From NCBI RefSeq assembly GCF_900299535.1, contig NZ_OMKE01000057.1, positions 1 to 64,000 on the forward strand: 64,000 nt of DNA. The letters are read 5' to 3'. Shown in pieces: positions 34,365-44,405 of the stretch. The DNA comes from Aquimarina aquimarini (GTDB lineage: Bacteria; Bacteroidota; Bacteroidia; Flavobacteriales; Flavobacteriaceae). A program made the translations under genes and the position numbers. The notes under the pieces were generated by a model. It was not told where the DNA came from, searched no databases, and saw only the letters and a program-made list of their open reading frames with translations. Numbering within the stretch: position 1 is the stretch's first letter; each line of letters starts with the position of its first letter.

Positions 34365-35621
34365 CTAAAAATGTAATGTAGTAGCCAATAAAAATCGCAC
34401 GTTTGCTACCTCATTAGAATTTGTAAAATTTAATGATGCATCTGGTGTACCATATGCAGCGGCATTATACATCACCTCACCCCTTACTTTAAATTTTCCT
34501 TTACCATAAACTAGCCTAGGAGCTACTCGATACATATAGTCAATATTTGTTCCTCTTGCATATATATCTCCATTAATAGTTGCATCGGCCCCATAATTTT
34601 TACTATATCCAGCATAGATCCCAAAGGTATACTTCTCCTTAATTGGTTTCAATGTAAAATCTGTCCAATAAGAACCTGTAGCAATATTTGTATAATCGAT
34701 TTTACTATCAGTAATATTCTCTACAGCATACCCTCCTATCATCAAAAAATTAAACATATTTTGACCATAAATTGCACCAGCACGCAAAAAATTACCATGT
34801 AAATTTACTTTTGTAAAAGCATTAAAATGATAACTCCCTACCTTTTGATCTGTTTTTACAACTGTTTCATTAGGGTTTGTAAAACTCAGAGCTGGTTTTA
34901 ACCACTTATATCCCGCTGTTACCCCAAAGAGTAAATTTTTATTGAGCCCAGTAACATATTGCACATTCATTTCAGGAATCCCTGCATTACGAATATACTC
35001 TGTTGAGACTCCATTTGGTCCGTTTGATTTAAAATCTAATTGTGAAAGCGCTGTTATAGAAAAACGAGTTGAAGAATTAGGCATATAACTAAATCGTACT
35101 TGCGGATTACGTGATAAAACATGAAACGGCGCTGCCCCTCCCCATGAAACTACTTGTGGAAACACTTCTACAGGAAACATAGGATGCCAATAAAACCCTG
35201 ATAACAACTCTGTCTTTCTCCAATTAAGTTTTACCATTGCATGGCGCAAACGAAACAATCCTATTTTATCATTAGACGTTCCAACAAAATCACCTTCTAT
35301 AAGACCAGATACTTTAGCATTTAAAAAATCTGGTGCCGTAATACGTAGCGCTGCTCTAGAATGAATGGAAATCATATTAAAACTTGAAGCATCATTAATA
35401 TCCTTACCATACGCATCTAGGACCTCTTCTTTTGGATATAATATCACATCTGCATCTCTTGCTGATACTGTTTGCCTTGTGTCAAAAATAGTTTCTGACC
35501 AGACAAATCCACTTAATTTTACTGATAGCTTATTCTCTTGTGATTGTTCTTGTGCCCGACTCCCTATGCTTGCAAAAATTAATACAATAAAAAGTAATTT
35601 GATTTGAAATTTAGATTTCAT
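34365..35621 (-). CDS. Outer-membrane porin-like beta-barrel protein of the lactate operon
   Basis: 418 aa with a signal peptide (ending GSRAQ at ~24). The mature part shows regular amphipathic strands with Arg/Tyr-rich barrel turns (KVSGLIEGDFVG, FRLRHAMVKLNW, FSITALSQLDFKSNGP) and ends in a strand finishing LLATTLHF, the C-terminal aromatic typical of outer-membrane barrels. The FDTRQTVSARDADVILYPK segment recalls DcaP-like porins. It lies 8 bases after the D-lactate dehydrogenase gene, at the end of a three-gene operon, which points to uptake of small organic acids across the outer membrane. Substrate is inferred from context only. Confidence 0.8.
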   Translation of the reverse strand: MKSKFQIKLLFIVLIFASIGSRAQEQSQENKLSVKLSGFVWSETIFDTRQTVSARDADVILYPKEEVLDAYGKDINDASSFNMISIHSRAALRITAPDFLNAKVSGLIEGDFVGTSNDKIGLFRLRHAMVKLNWRKTELLSGFYWHPMFPVEVFPQVVSWGGAAPFHVLSRNPQVRFSYMPNSSTRFSITALSQLDFKSNGPNGVSTEYIRNAGIPEMNVQYVTGLNKNLLFGVTAGYKWLKPALSFTNPNETVVKTDQKVGSYHFNAFTKVNLHGNFLRAGAIYGQNMFNFLMIGGYAVENITDSKIDYTNIATGSYWTDFTLKPIKEKYTFGIYAGYSKNYGADATINGDIYARGTNIDYMYRVAPRLVYGKGKFKVRGEVMYNAAAYGTPDASLNFTNSNEVANVRFLLATTLHF

Positions 35622-35629
35622 ATTTATCT

Positions 35630-38458
35630 CTATTTGTTTAGTGATTTTGGTTGTGTAGCTTCATCAATAAGATTGGTTATAGATTGAAAATCAATACCGC
35701 TGTGGGTAGATAGTCCGATTTCACAAGTACGACTGGTAGCATATCCTTGCTTTACTGTTTTAGGAACATTATTTTTTACATCTCTCAATCCATGAGCATT
35801 AAGTTCAGGCACATTAAATCCTTTATTTCCTGCAAAACCACAACAATTCGTTTCTGGGTGATATACTTTTGTAGAACATAACTTTGCTATCTCATAGAGG
35901 CTATCACTCAATCCCATTTTCTTTAAACTACATACAGAAAACACAGTAATCTCTTTATCTACTGGTATAAAGGATAATCTTTCTTTTAAATATTTCAATG
36001 TAAACTCTGTGATATCATACATTTTAAGACCTGCGTTTTCTAAGCTTTGCTTCATTGTGTATAAACAAGGACTCATATCACAAAGAATAGGATGCCTACC
36101 ATTATCACTAGCTCTCAATAAACTTTCTTTTAATTGTAAACTGGCTATGTCTGCGGCTTTTTGATATCCTTGACTAGAATAGGCCATACCGCAACAAAGA
36201 TTTTCTAATTTATCTGGATAAACGATTTCACAATTTGCTTTATTCAGTAGTTTATGAGTTTTACTATAAACTGTTTGCTCTTCTTGTTGTTTAGTGCTAG
36301 ACCCCATTGTACGGTTAATGCAAGTTGAGAAATACACTACTTTTAAAGCATTTGTTGTAATATTATGGTTTTCTAATTTTTTAAATTTTGATGCTTTGGG
36401 CATTTGAGAATTCCACAAAATCGATGTACCGGTAAAAGATGTAACAGATTTCACAAGCTTCTTCATTTGTATATCTCCTAGCACAGATGCTGTCTTATGT
36501 CCTAAACTAAGTCCTACTTTACCTCCTGTTATAGCAGTATCCATATGTTTGGCTATAAATTGAGCGATACTGTTATTTTGTTTCTTGGTTGCTCGTATTT
36601 TTTTGACATAAACACCTGTATCAATTTTTACGGGACATGCGAGAGCGCATAAACCATCTGTAGCGCAAGTTTGATCAAAACCATATTCTATTTCTTTTTC
36701 TAGCGCATCTGCTTCATTCTTTTCTTCTTCTTCATGCAATCGTGCTATTTCTCGATGTAAAACAATTCGTTGTCTTGGAGAAAAAGTGAGTTGATGAGAA
36801 ACACAGGATGATTCACAAAAACCACATTCGATGCATTTATCGATAGTACTATCAACTGCAGGTAGCGGTTTCAAATTTTTAAGATGAATTTCATCATCAT
36901 CATTAAGAATTACTCCTGGATTAAGAATTTGTTCTGGGTCAAAAATATTTTTAATCTTTTTCATTAATTCCAATGCAGTCTCTCCCCATTCTTTAACTAC
37001 AAACGGAGCCATATTTCGCCCTGTACCATGCTCAGCCTTAAGAGCTCCGTCATATTTATCTACCACCAATATGGCAAGTTCCTCCATGAATCCTCGATAC
37101 CGATTTAATGCCTCTTCTGTATCAAAACTTTGAGTGAATACAAAATGTAAGTTTCCTTCTAATGCATGACCAAAAATCACCGCATTATCATACCCAAAAG
37201 TGTAACATAGCTTTTGTAAATCTAATGTTGCTTCTGCAAGACGATGTATCGGAAAAGTAACATCTTCAATAATTACTGTAGTTCCTAGTTTTCTAATCGC
37301 TCCTACCGATGGGAACAACCCTTTACGTATTTTCCAATATTGTGAATATTCGTTGGGATCGTCTGTAAATCTAATAGGTATTTCTGCTTCGAGTATATTT
37401 ACTGCATCGATTATTGTTTGAATATTACTATCTAAAACCTCCTTATTTGAGGCTCTTGTTTCTACTAATATGGCAGATGCTCCTTTGCTTAGTGTAGGTA
37501 AATAATTAGGCACTCCTTCCATATTTTCTACAGATCGCAAACTGGCTCTATCCATTAATTCTACAGCAGCAACAGGGGATTCTTTAAGTAATATCACTGC
37601 TTCACAGGCTGTTTTTATATCTTCAAATATCATCAAAGAACTGGCCTTATGTGAGTGCTCTATTACTGTATGATAGGTAATATTTGCTATCATACCCAGC
37701 GTACCTTCTGACCCAATCATAAGGTGTTTTATCACTTCAATAGGATCATTATAATCTACCAAGGCATTCAAACTATACCCTGTTGTATTTTTCATTTTAA
37801 ACTTTTCTCGAATCCTATTGCTAAGTGCTTTATTGTTCTTGGTTACCACTATTAATTTTGATAACTCATCATACAAATTTTTATGTTTATTTTTAAAATC
37901 TGCAATGCTTTCCTCTAAAGAGGTGTCTAGAATTGTCCCATCATAAAATACAATACACATATCGGCTACAGTATTGTATGAATTTTGGGCTGTCCCACAA
38001 CACATTCCACTGGCATTATTTGCCGCAATACCACCGATCATCGCAGAGTTTATTGAGGCTGGATCAGGCCCAATTTTTCGATGATATGGTTTTAAATATA
38101 TATTTGCTCTAGCCCCAATAATACCAGGTTGCAATTTTATTTTATTTCCATTATCTAGAATTTCATACTCTTTCCAGTAGTTAGCGGTTAAAATTAAAAT
38201 AGAATCTGTAATTGCTTGGCCAGAAAGACTGGTTCCTCCTGCTCTAAAAGTGACAGGAAGCCCCAATTTATATGCTTCTGCAATCAAAAATGATACTTCT
38301 TCTATAGTTATTGAATCAATTACCATTTTTGGTATCAATCTATAAAAACTAGCATCTGTTCCAAAAGCGAGAGTTTTTGCTTTACTGGTATGAATTCGTT
38401 TTGTATCTACACGTTTTGAAATACGCTCCAAATACAGTTTATATTGGTTTTTAAGCAC
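35630..38458 (-). CDS. FAD/Fe-S D-lactate (D-2-hydroxyacid) dehydrogenase, fused form
   Basis: 942 aa with a GTG start (38458) 5 bases after the permease stop; no ATG is available before the conserved DASFYR region. The N-terminal half is a FAD-binding type 4/VAO domain (VTFRAGGTSLSGQAITDSIL at ~74-93, GGIAANNASGMCCG at ~147-160) followed by the FAD-oxidase C-terminal domain (VIFGHALEGNLHFVF). Then come two 4Fe-4S clusters of the heterodisulfide-reductase type (CIECGFCESSC at ~543; CATDGLCALACP at ~598). Two CCG domains follow (CCGMAYSSQG at ~755; CCGFAGNKGF at ~870). Such GlcD+GlcF-like fusions oxidise D-2-hydroxyacids and pass electrons to the respiratory chain. Placement between LctP and a porin makes D-lactate the most likely substrate; glycolate or another hydroxyacid is possible. 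Confidence 0.88.
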   Translation of the reverse strand: MLKNQYKLYLERISKRVDTKRIHTSKAKTLAFGTDASFYRLIPKMVIDSITIEEVSFLIAEAYKLGLPVTFRAGGTSLSGQAITDSILILTANYWKEYEILDNGNKIKLQPGIIGARANIYLKPYHRKIGPDPASINSAMIGGIAANNASGMCCGTAQNSYNTVADMCIVFYDGTILDTSLEESIADFKNKHKNLYDELSKLIVVTKNNKALSNRIREKFKMKNTTGYSLNALVDYNDPIEVIKHLMIGSEGTLGMIANITYHTVIEHSHKASSLMIFEDIKTACEAVILLKESPVAAVELMDRASLRSVENMEGVPNYLPTLSKGASAILVETRASNKEVLDSNIQTIIDAVNILEAEIPIRFTDDPNEYSQYWKIRKGLFPSVGAIRKLGTTVIIEDVTFPIHRLAEATLDLQKLCYTFGYDNAVIFGHALEGNLHFVFTQSFDTEEALNRYRGFMEELAILVVDKYDGALKAEHGTGRNMAPFVVKEWGETALELMKKIKNIFDPEQILNPGVILNDDDEIHLKNLKPLPAVDSTIDKCIECGFCESSCVSHQLTFSPRQRIVLHREIARLHEEEEKNEADALEKEIEYGFDQTCATDGLCALACPVKIDTGVYVKKIRATKKQNNSIAQFIAKHMDTAITGGKVGLSLGHKTASVLGDIQMKKLVKSVTSFTGTSILWNSQMPKASKFKKLENHNITTNALKVVYFSTCINRTMGSSTKQQEEQTVYSKTHKLLNKANCEIVYPDKLENLCCGMAYSSQGYQKAADIASLQLKESLLRASDNGRHPILCDMSPCLYTMKQSLENAGLKMYDITEFTLKYLKERLSFIPVDKEITVFSVCSLKKMGLSDSLYEIAKLCSTKVYHPETNCCGFAGNKGFNVPELNAHGLRDVKNNVPKTVKQGYATSRTCEIGLSTHSGIDFQSITNLIDEATQPKSLNK

Positions 38459-38463
38459 CCTTT

Positions 38464-40182
38464 CTATTTTATAGATTGTAAATATGTATATAACTCATCA
38501 GTAACACCAAAAAAGTGTAGCATTACTACTCCTATAATTCCAGCAAAAATGATATAAAACAAAGTTGGGATAATCGTTTTTCGTAATACAGCTCCTTCTC
38601 TACCAAGCAATCCTACAGTGGCTGAAGCTGCCACAACATTATGTATTGCAATCATATTTCCTGCTGCTGCGCCTACTGCTTGCAAAGCAACCAATACAGA
38701 TCCTGGCAATACCAAATTCATTGCTGCCGAAAACTGAAACTGAGATAACATCATGTTGGATACTGTATTTGAACCTGCTATAAAAGCTCCTAAAGCTCCT
38801 ATTGCAGCTGCAAATGAAGGATAAATATTACCAACTGTAACAGAAACCCATTCTGCCATAGCTATCGGCATACTAGACAACTCCATCCCATTTACATCTG
38901 AGTTGATAAGGATACGAACCATTGGTATGGTAAACATCAAGACAAACCCTGCTCCCATAAGTGTTTTTGTAGATTCTTTAATACTACTTGACATCATTTT
39001 GGGTTGCATACCGTGTAAGAAATAGGTAATTACTACTACAATGATCATTAATCCTCCTGGTACATATAAAGGAGCAAAAGAAGTACTAATTCCTTGTTCT
39101 CCCATAATATCCTTAATCGAGATTGTTACACTTTTTAGAAATGTATTGATTCCTAATTCTGGAATTCTACTTAATACCAACACAATGGCCAATAGTAGGT
39201 ATGGTAACCACGCTTTTACCAATGACATACTTTTTTTGGTATCGGTAAGTGTATTTAATTTCACTTCTAAATCTCCCATCCATCCTGCTGGCCATTCACT
39301 TGATGGAGCAAAATCCCAAGAATCTTTAGGTAATAAAAACTTGGCTCTAGCTGCGGGAACTACAATAGCCAACCCTATGAGAGCACCAATAAGTGAAGGA
39401 AATTCTGGTCCTAAAAAAATGCCTGTAACTGCGTACGGAATTGTAAACGCTAATCCTGCAAATATGGCAAATGGGGCTATCGATAGTCCTTCTTTCCATG
39501 ATTTATTTTTTCCAAAATAACGGGTCATCATTATACACATCAATAATGGTATAAAGGTTCCTATTACAGCATGTATGATTGCTACTTCTGATGTAATTAA
39601 TAATAAAAACTTATCCCAGTTTGTTCCTGCGGCTAGTAATTGTTCTGATAATCTTTCTGTTTTCAAACCTGCATTTACACCTATAACTATAGGGGTACCT
39701 ACTGCTCCAAATGAGACTGGGGTAGATTGAATCATCATACCAATCACCACTGCTGTAATTGCAGGAAAACCTAAACCTACAAGCAAGGGAGCAACAATTG
39801 CTGCGGGAGTACCAAAACCCGAGGCTCCTTCTATAAAACAACCAAAGAGCCAAGCAATAATAATAACCTGTACTCTACGATCGGTACTAATATTTGTAAA
39901 ACCTGTACGTATTACTTTGAGAGCTCCAGAATACTTCAATGTATTTAATAATAAAATGGCTCCAAAGATGATCCACAGAATAGATACTGTTGTTCCTAAT
40001 CCTTGAAAAGTAGATGCCATAATACGGCTATATGACATATCCCAACCCAAAAATGCAATGAGAACAGTAACAGCAAACACAATAGGCATTGCTCGTTTGG
40101 CAGGCCACCTAAACCCTACTAATAATATACCTGCCAATAAAATAGGCAGAAATGCTAAAAATGCTTGTAATCCTAAATCCAT
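38464..40182 (-). CDS. lctP: L-lactate permease family transporter
   Basis: 572 aa with about 13-14 hydrophobic segments, typical of the LctP/LldP family. Recognisable family sequences include LFGCFIEGASGFGTPAAIVA, PVSFGAVGTPIVIGVNAGL, and FIAGSNTVSNMMLSQFQ near the C-terminus, with ALQAVGAAAGNMIAIHNVVA just after. These are the GxGxP-type motifs of lactate/glycolate permeases. It imports lactate with protons across the inner membrane. It is the first gene of a tight operon with the dehydrogenase (5-base gap) and the porin (8-base gap). A divergent-looking regulatory area of ~700 bases and an ArsR-type regulator lie upstream. Confidence 0.92.
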   Translation of the reverse strand: MDLGLQAFLAFLPILLAGILLVGFRWPAKRAMPIVFAVTVLIAFLGWDMSYSRIMASTFQGLGTTVSILWIIFGAILLLNTLKYSGALKVIRTGFTNISTDRRVQVIIIAWLFGCFIEGASGFGTPAAIVAPLLVGLGFPAITAVVIGMMIQSTPVSFGAVGTPIVIGVNAGLKTERLSEQLLAAGTNWDKFLLLITSEVAIIHAVIGTFIPLLMCIMMTRYFGKNKSWKEGLSIAPFAIFAGLAFTIPYAVTGIFLGPEFPSLIGALIGLAIVVPAARAKFLLPKDSWDFAPSSEWPAGWMGDLEVKLNTLTDTKKSMSLVKAWLPYLLLAIVLVLSRIPELGINTFLKSVTISIKDIMGEQGISTSFAPLYVPGGLMIIVVVITYFLHGMQPKMMSSSIKESTKTLMGAGFVLMFTIPMVRILINSDVNGMELSSMPIAMAEWVSVTVGNIYPSFAAAIGALGAFIAGSNTVSNMMLSQFQFSAAMNLVLPGSVLVALQAVGAAAGNMIAIHNVVAASATVGLLGREGAVLRKTIIPTLFYIIFAGIIGVVMLHFFGVTDELYTYLQSIK

Positions 40183-40889
40183 ATTACTTTAATTAAATTA
40201 CTATTTAAAAGAAATATCTACCCAAAAACACTCAGTACTTAGATTCATTTTTAAGATCAAAAAATGAATTTTTAAAACTCAAAAAAAACTTCAAGTTATA
40301 CTCCTTCAAACAGTAATTTGTTAAAGTGGAGAGGTCGTATTACCAATTTATTAAGAATCGTCTTCCATAATTTTTGTTTAATGCTATGGTATAAAATCGC
40401 ATTAATATGGTTTGAATTTCCCCTAAAATTGTTTCTGTAAAAACATCTTTTAGCATGATTTGCTACAAAGTAATTCAACAAAAGCTCTATAATAATTAAC
40501 TCCCCAAAAAAGTTTTAAAAATGTATTTAGACTAATATTTGCTCGAAAATAAATACAAATATTAATATATGCAAATATTCACATATATTATGTAAATATT
40601 TTGTTAATTACTTAATAAATCCTTAAAAACACACTAATGAAATAAAGTGCCTATATATTGTTTAAATCACTTAAGATGAACTATTAAAAAAAGAAACGAG
40701 GTTGAACGACGAATAACTTGTACTACCAACAAGTATTTACTATAAAAAAGATGTATTTAATAGAATAAGAAAATGATTGCTCACTTTGTTCCTAGCATGC
40801 AACTAATTGTAGTTAAATACCAAAAAAGACATGGGGGGCTAAAGCAACTGAAATAAAGTTAAAGGACATTCACTTTTTATGTAAAAAAA
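40183..40889. other. Long intergenic region upstream of the lactate operon
   Basis: About 700 AT-rich bases between lctP (start at 40182) and the end of the ArsR-like gene. The lctP promoter must be here. A 61-codon minus frame at 40296-40481 has no coding character and I do not annotate it. No strong hairpin is seen. Confidence 0.5.
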
Positions 40890-41189
40890 CTACATCTGTC
40901 CTAAATTAGAAATATTATGAAAAATCTGAATTACATTCTCATTTTCTATAGAATAGTAAATTTTGGTACCTTCTCTTTTTGATAAAACTACATTGACCAT
41001 TCTTAGGTTTTTAAGATGATAAGAGGCAACAGATTGTTCTATATCCAATCCTTGATAAATATCGGTAACAGAGGATTCTCCTTTTTTATATAATAATTCT
41101 ATAATAGCAAGTCGTATAGGATGAGCAATTACCTTTAGTATTTCTGCGCTTTTATCCAAAACCTGAAAACTTGTAAGATCTTCTTTCAT
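40890..41189 (-). CDS. ArsR/HTH_20-type winged-helix regulator without metal-site cysteines
   Basis: 99 aa. HPIRLAIIELLYKKGESSVTDIYQGLDIEQSVASYHLKNLRM followed by the wing REGTKIYYSIENENV is a complete ArsR-type winged helix (split here as HPIRLAIIELL, SSVTDIYQGL, QSVASYHLKNL, GTKIYYSI). There is no Cys in the whole protein, so the classical ELCVCDL metal site is absent and the signal is probably not a soft metal. It is located between the lactate operon and the symporter-kinase operon and could control either or only itself. Two palindromes occur just upstream of its start. Confidence 0.85.
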   Translation of the reverse strand: MKEDLTSFQVLDKSAEILKVIAHPIRLAIIELLYKKGESSVTDIYQGLDIEQSVASYHLKNLRMVNVVLSKREGTKIYYSIENENVIQIFHNISNLGQM

Positions 41190-41192
41190 TCT

Positions 41193-41227
41193 ACGATATC
41201 GTTTTTATAGATTAATGATACTATCAT
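41193..41227. promoter_or_regulatory. Candidate operator: two palindromes upstream of the ArsR-like gene
   Basis: ACGATATCGT (41193-41202) is a perfect 10-nt palindrome, and ATGATA-C-TATCAT (41215-41227) has perfect 6-nt arms. Both lie within 40 bases of the regulator start at 41189, where an autoregulatory dimer would bind. Confidence 0.4.
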
Positions 41228-41470
41228 AATTATTAAAAATAGTAACTGCTACAAAGTTATTTGAATATTTTAGATAGTAACTATTTATAGATTCAAATAT
41301 ACATAAAGAACTTATCTCAACTTTTTATCATTGAATAAAAACTTATCTTTTTATTCTAGATATCTCCTTCTCCTAAAATAATTATCTAGCTTTTACTCAA
41401 AATAAAAAAATGATACATTCAAATACAATTCGTTACTTACAAAGATATATTACATTTAATTGATAAAGGC

Positions 41471-41478
41471 TATATTTG
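41471..41478 (+). promoter_or_regulatory. Possible -7 box (TATATTTG) of the symporter-kinase operon
   Basis: Matches TAnnTTTG exactly and lies 21 bases before the ATG at 41500. No good -33 element at standard spacing. Confidence 0.35.
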
Positions 41479-41499
41479 AATAATTCAAAATACTCAATA

Positions 41500-41694
41500 A
41501 TGAAAACTATAGGAAAAACTAAGCTGATCGTAGTTGCCTTATTTTTCTTTTTTTTATTTAATTTTCCATTTATTGGACTTATTGATACTGTTCTAATATT
41601 TGGCCACATTCCTTTTATATATATTTATTTTTATACACTTAGTTTATTGCTAATCTTAATCATTCGTTACATTATAAACCATGATAAGAAATGA
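41500..41694 (+). CDS. Small two-helix membrane protein, probable symporter accessory subunit
   Basis: 64 aa from the ATG at 41500 (a TTG at 41476 is in frame, but it overlaps the putative -7 box). It has two hydrophobic segments (LIVVALFFFFLFNFPFIGLI and IPFIYIYFYTLSLLLILIIR) joined by a short loop, and a basic C-terminus. This resembles the small membrane subunits encoded just before sodium/solute symporters and symporter-kinase fusions. Its stop overlaps the start of the symporter-kinase gene (ATGA, 41691-41694), so the two are translationally coupled. Function is inferred from this position. Confidence 0.75.
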   Translation: MKTIGKTKLIVVALFFFFLFNFPFIGLIDTVLIFGHIPFIYIYFYTLSLLLILIIRYIINHDKK

Positions 41695-44399
41695 TCTCAC
41701 TGTGGTTGATTATTCCTATCTGTATTGTATACCTGGCACTACTTTTTGGTATCGCTTATTATGGAGATAAGAGATCGACAAAAAAAAGCCTTATAAATAA
41801 TCACTTTGTCTATGCATTGTCTTTGACAACATATTTTACAGCTTGGTCATTTTATGGAAATGTAGGTAAAGTTGCCACTTCGGGAATTAGCTTTATTACT
41901 ACTTATATTGGTCCTGTTATACTTGCTCCTTTATGGGTTATTTTGTTTAAAAAAATAATTAGAGTTTGTAAACGTGAAAAAATCAGTAGTATTTCTGATT
42001 TTATCGCTACCCGCTACGGAAAAGACAAATTTCTTGGTAATCTAATTACCATTATGGTTTTTATTTTTATCATTCCTTATATTTCGATTCAGCTTAAGGC
42101 CATTTCTACGAGTTTTCATATTTTAATTGATTCTCCTGTTCAAAATTCAGTGTCTAACAAAATACCTCTGTTTGTAGCCATTATCATGTCTCTATTTGTA
42201 ATTCTATTTGGAACCAGAAATACTAGGTCTGAACAAGTAAACGAAGGAATGGTATCTGTAATTGCTTTTGAAGCTATTTTTAAGCTTATAGCATTCATTA
42301 TTGTTGGGGTTTATGTTACTTATTTTATTTTTAATGGATTCGGTGATGTTTTTTCTAAAGCTACAGCAAAAGATATTCTTGGTCCTGTAGCAAATATTCA
42401 AGATAGTCTAGAAGGTGGATATTGGGATTGGTTTTCATTAATTATATTATCATTTTTTGTTTTTATGTTACTTCCTAGGCAATTTCACCTTATTGCACTT
42501 GAGAATAAAAATGAAGAACATGTAGATAAAGCTTCTTGGGTATTTCTATTGTATCTATTGGCTATGACTCTATTTGTTGTTCCGATTGCAATTGCAGGTA
42601 AATTGTATTTTTTTGATACTAGTTTTAGTGCGGATAGTTACGTTTTACGTTTCCCTATAGACCGTGGTAATAACCTTCTGGCTACTTTAGTATTTTTAGG
42701 TGGGTTTTCTGCCGCTACAGGAATGATTATTGTAGAAACGATCGCTATATCAAAAATGCTTTCTGATAATATCTTTATTCCTTTTATATTAAATCACTTA
42801 AAAACATTCTCTACCTCTAAAATTCAAAAGGTAATTTCATTTTGTAAAAGAATTAGTATTCCAATTGTTTTATTATCGGCTTATACCTATACAGAAATAA
42901 TCGGCGAAGGTTCTACTCTTGTAGAAACAGGTTTGATTTCATTTGTGGGTATTGCCCAATTAGCTCCTTCTTTTTTTGGTGGTCTCTTTTGGAAAAAAGC
43001 AAATAAAACAGGTACTATTTCTGGTATTATCGTAGGCTTTTTTATATGGTCTTACACACTCTTATTTCCTGCTTTTATTCAAAGTGGTCTCATTGATAGT
43101 CTATCAATATTATCAAACGGACCTTTTAGTATTTCTTTGCTTAAACCGTATGCATTATTAGGTTTAGAGGATCTTAATCCTATTTCTCATGGTTTCTTTT
43201 GGAGCATTACGCTTAATATTTTTTTCTATATTATAGGATCAGTTTTTACGATTCCAAAAGGAATAGAAATACAGCAGGCAAATAAATTCATAGATATAAA
43301 AGATCCTAATGAATACCGTTTTAGAAACCGATATCAAAAAGTATATTTCTACCAATTATATGAACTTATCATCAAGTTTATTGGTTCAAAAAACACCAAT
43401 ATGTATGTTGATCAGTATGACAAAAAGTATCAAAAGAAATACCGTAACAATGATATTTTAGAAATTCACTTTGTGGATTATATGGAAAATATATTATCCG
43501 ACTATATAGGAAATATATCTGCAAGAATAGCAATCTCTAAATTACTTAATGAAGAACCGCTAAGTCGTAAAGAGCTTATAGAAATATTAGAAGAAACCAA
43601 AGATGCTATTACTCACAGCAAAGCGCTTACAGTAAAATCAGATGAACTCAAACGTATCCAAAAGACATTGCTAGAAAGTAATGAGAAATTAAAGGAAATT
43701 GATCAGATCAAGGATGAGTTTATTTTAACTATTTCTCATGAATTACGAACACCAATTACATCCATACGTTTATTATCTGAAATGCTATATCATGAACCTG
43801 CTCTTTATGAGGATCAAAAACATGTTTTTCTCAAAACTATTATCCAAGAAAGTGAGCGATTGAGTGATCTTATTGATGATACACTACTACAAGAAAAATT
43901 AGAGCTAGGACAATTAAACTGGGAATTTGAGGATTATTTTGTACATGAAATTATTTCTAATGCTGTCAATGCAGTTTCTCCTATATCAAAAGATACGGGT
44001 ATTGTAATACGAAATCATTTTTCTCATAATAACACTCTTATTCATGCAGACAAAACGCATTTAGAACGGGTGCTTATTAATATCTTTATCAATGCTATAA
44101 AATTTTATGATCCAGAAAAAGATACTCACAAAATAGAGATTTCCTCAATTATAGACTCGCATACAATTACTATATGTATTGAAGATAATGGAATAGGTAT
44201 TGCTAAGGAGGACCATGAAAAAATATTCAACACTTTTGTGCAAATTCAACACGAAAAACAAAAAAATAAACCCAAAGGAAGTGGTCTGGGATTATCTATT
44301 GCCAAAAAAATTGTAGCACACCATAAGGGTATTCTTTCTGTAGAAAGTGAAATTAATGTATATACTAAGTTTTTAATAACTTTACCTTTTAAAAATTAG
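41691..44399 (+). CDS. Sodium/solute symporter-histidine kinase fusion (CbrA/CrbS-type)
   Basis: 902 aa. Residues ~1-530 are 13 or so membrane segments of the SSF family (TTYFTAWSFYGNVGKVATSG, SISDFIATRYGKDKFLGNL, FLGGFSAATGMIIVETIAIS). A linker with helical, PAS-free sequence follows. A HisKA domain at ~670-735 has ISHELRTPITSIRLLSEML (phosphoacceptor His683). The HATPase domain has NIFINAIKFYDPEK (N box), IEDNGIGIAKED (G1) and GSGLGLSIAKKIV (G2). Kinases of this design sense or respond to an imported solute, commonly a carboxylate such as acetate or histidine in Proteobacteria. A response regulator gene follows 6 bases later. The neighbouring lactate operon suggests control of organic-acid use, but no direct link is visible. 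Confidence 0.93.
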   Translation: MISLWLIIPICIVYLALLFGIAYYGDKRSTKKSLINNHFVYALSLTTYFTAWSFYGNVGKVATSGISFITTYIGPVILAPLWVILFKKIIRVCKREKISSISDFIATRYGKDKFLGNLITIMVFIFIIPYISIQLKAISTSFHILIDSPVQNSVSNKIPLFVAIIMSLFVILFGTRNTRSEQVNEGMVSVIAFEAIFKLIAFIIVGVYVTYFIFNGFGDVFSKATAKDILGPVANIQDSLEGGYWDWFSLIILSFFVFMLLPRQFHLIALENKNEEHVDKASWVFLLYLLAMTLFVVPIAIAGKLYFFDTSFSADSYVLRFPIDRGNNLLATLVFLGGFSAATGMIIVETIAISKMLSDNIFIPFILNHLKTFSTSKIQKVISFCKRISIPIVLLSAYTYTEIIGEGSTLVETGLISFVGIAQLAPSFFGGLFWKKANKTGTISGIIVGFFIWSYTLLFPAFIQSGLIDSLSILSNGPFSISLLKPYALLGLEDLNPISHGFFWSITLNIFFYIIGSVFTIPKGIEIQQANKFIDIKDPNEYRFRNRYQKVYFYQLYELIIKFIGSKNTNMYVDQYDKKYQKKYRNNDILEIHFVDYMENILSDYIGNISARIAISKLLNEEPLSRKELIEILEETKDAITHSKALTVKSDELKRIQKTLLESNEKLKEIDQIKDEFILTISHELRTPITSIRLLSEMLYHEPALYEDQKHVFLKTIIQESERLSDLIDDTLLQEKLELGQLNWEFEDYFVHEIISNAVNAVSPISKDTGIVIRNHFSHNNTLIHADKTHLERVLINIFINAIKFYDPEKDTHKIEISSIIDSHTITICIEDNGIGIAKEDHEKIFNTFVQIQHEKQKNKPKGSGLGLSIAKKIVAHHKGILSVESEINVYTKFLITLPFKN

Positions 44400-44405
44400 A
44401 TAAGA

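Larger units (their letters stand above)
41190..41499. other. Divergent promoter region: ArsR gene / symporter-kinase operon
   Basis: 310 AT-rich bases between divergent genes. It contains the palindromes at 41193-41202 and 41215-41227 near the ArsR start, and a TATATTTG -7-like box at 41471-41478 before the small membrane protein gene. No ORF seen. Confidence 0.5.

Noticed and set aside
39041..39520. 159-codon plus-strand frame inside lctP
   Set aside because: Antisense to clear LctP family sequence.
40296..40481. 61-codon minus-strand frame upstream of lctP
   Set aside because: No recognisable protein features and typical of chance frames in AT-rich intergenic DNA.
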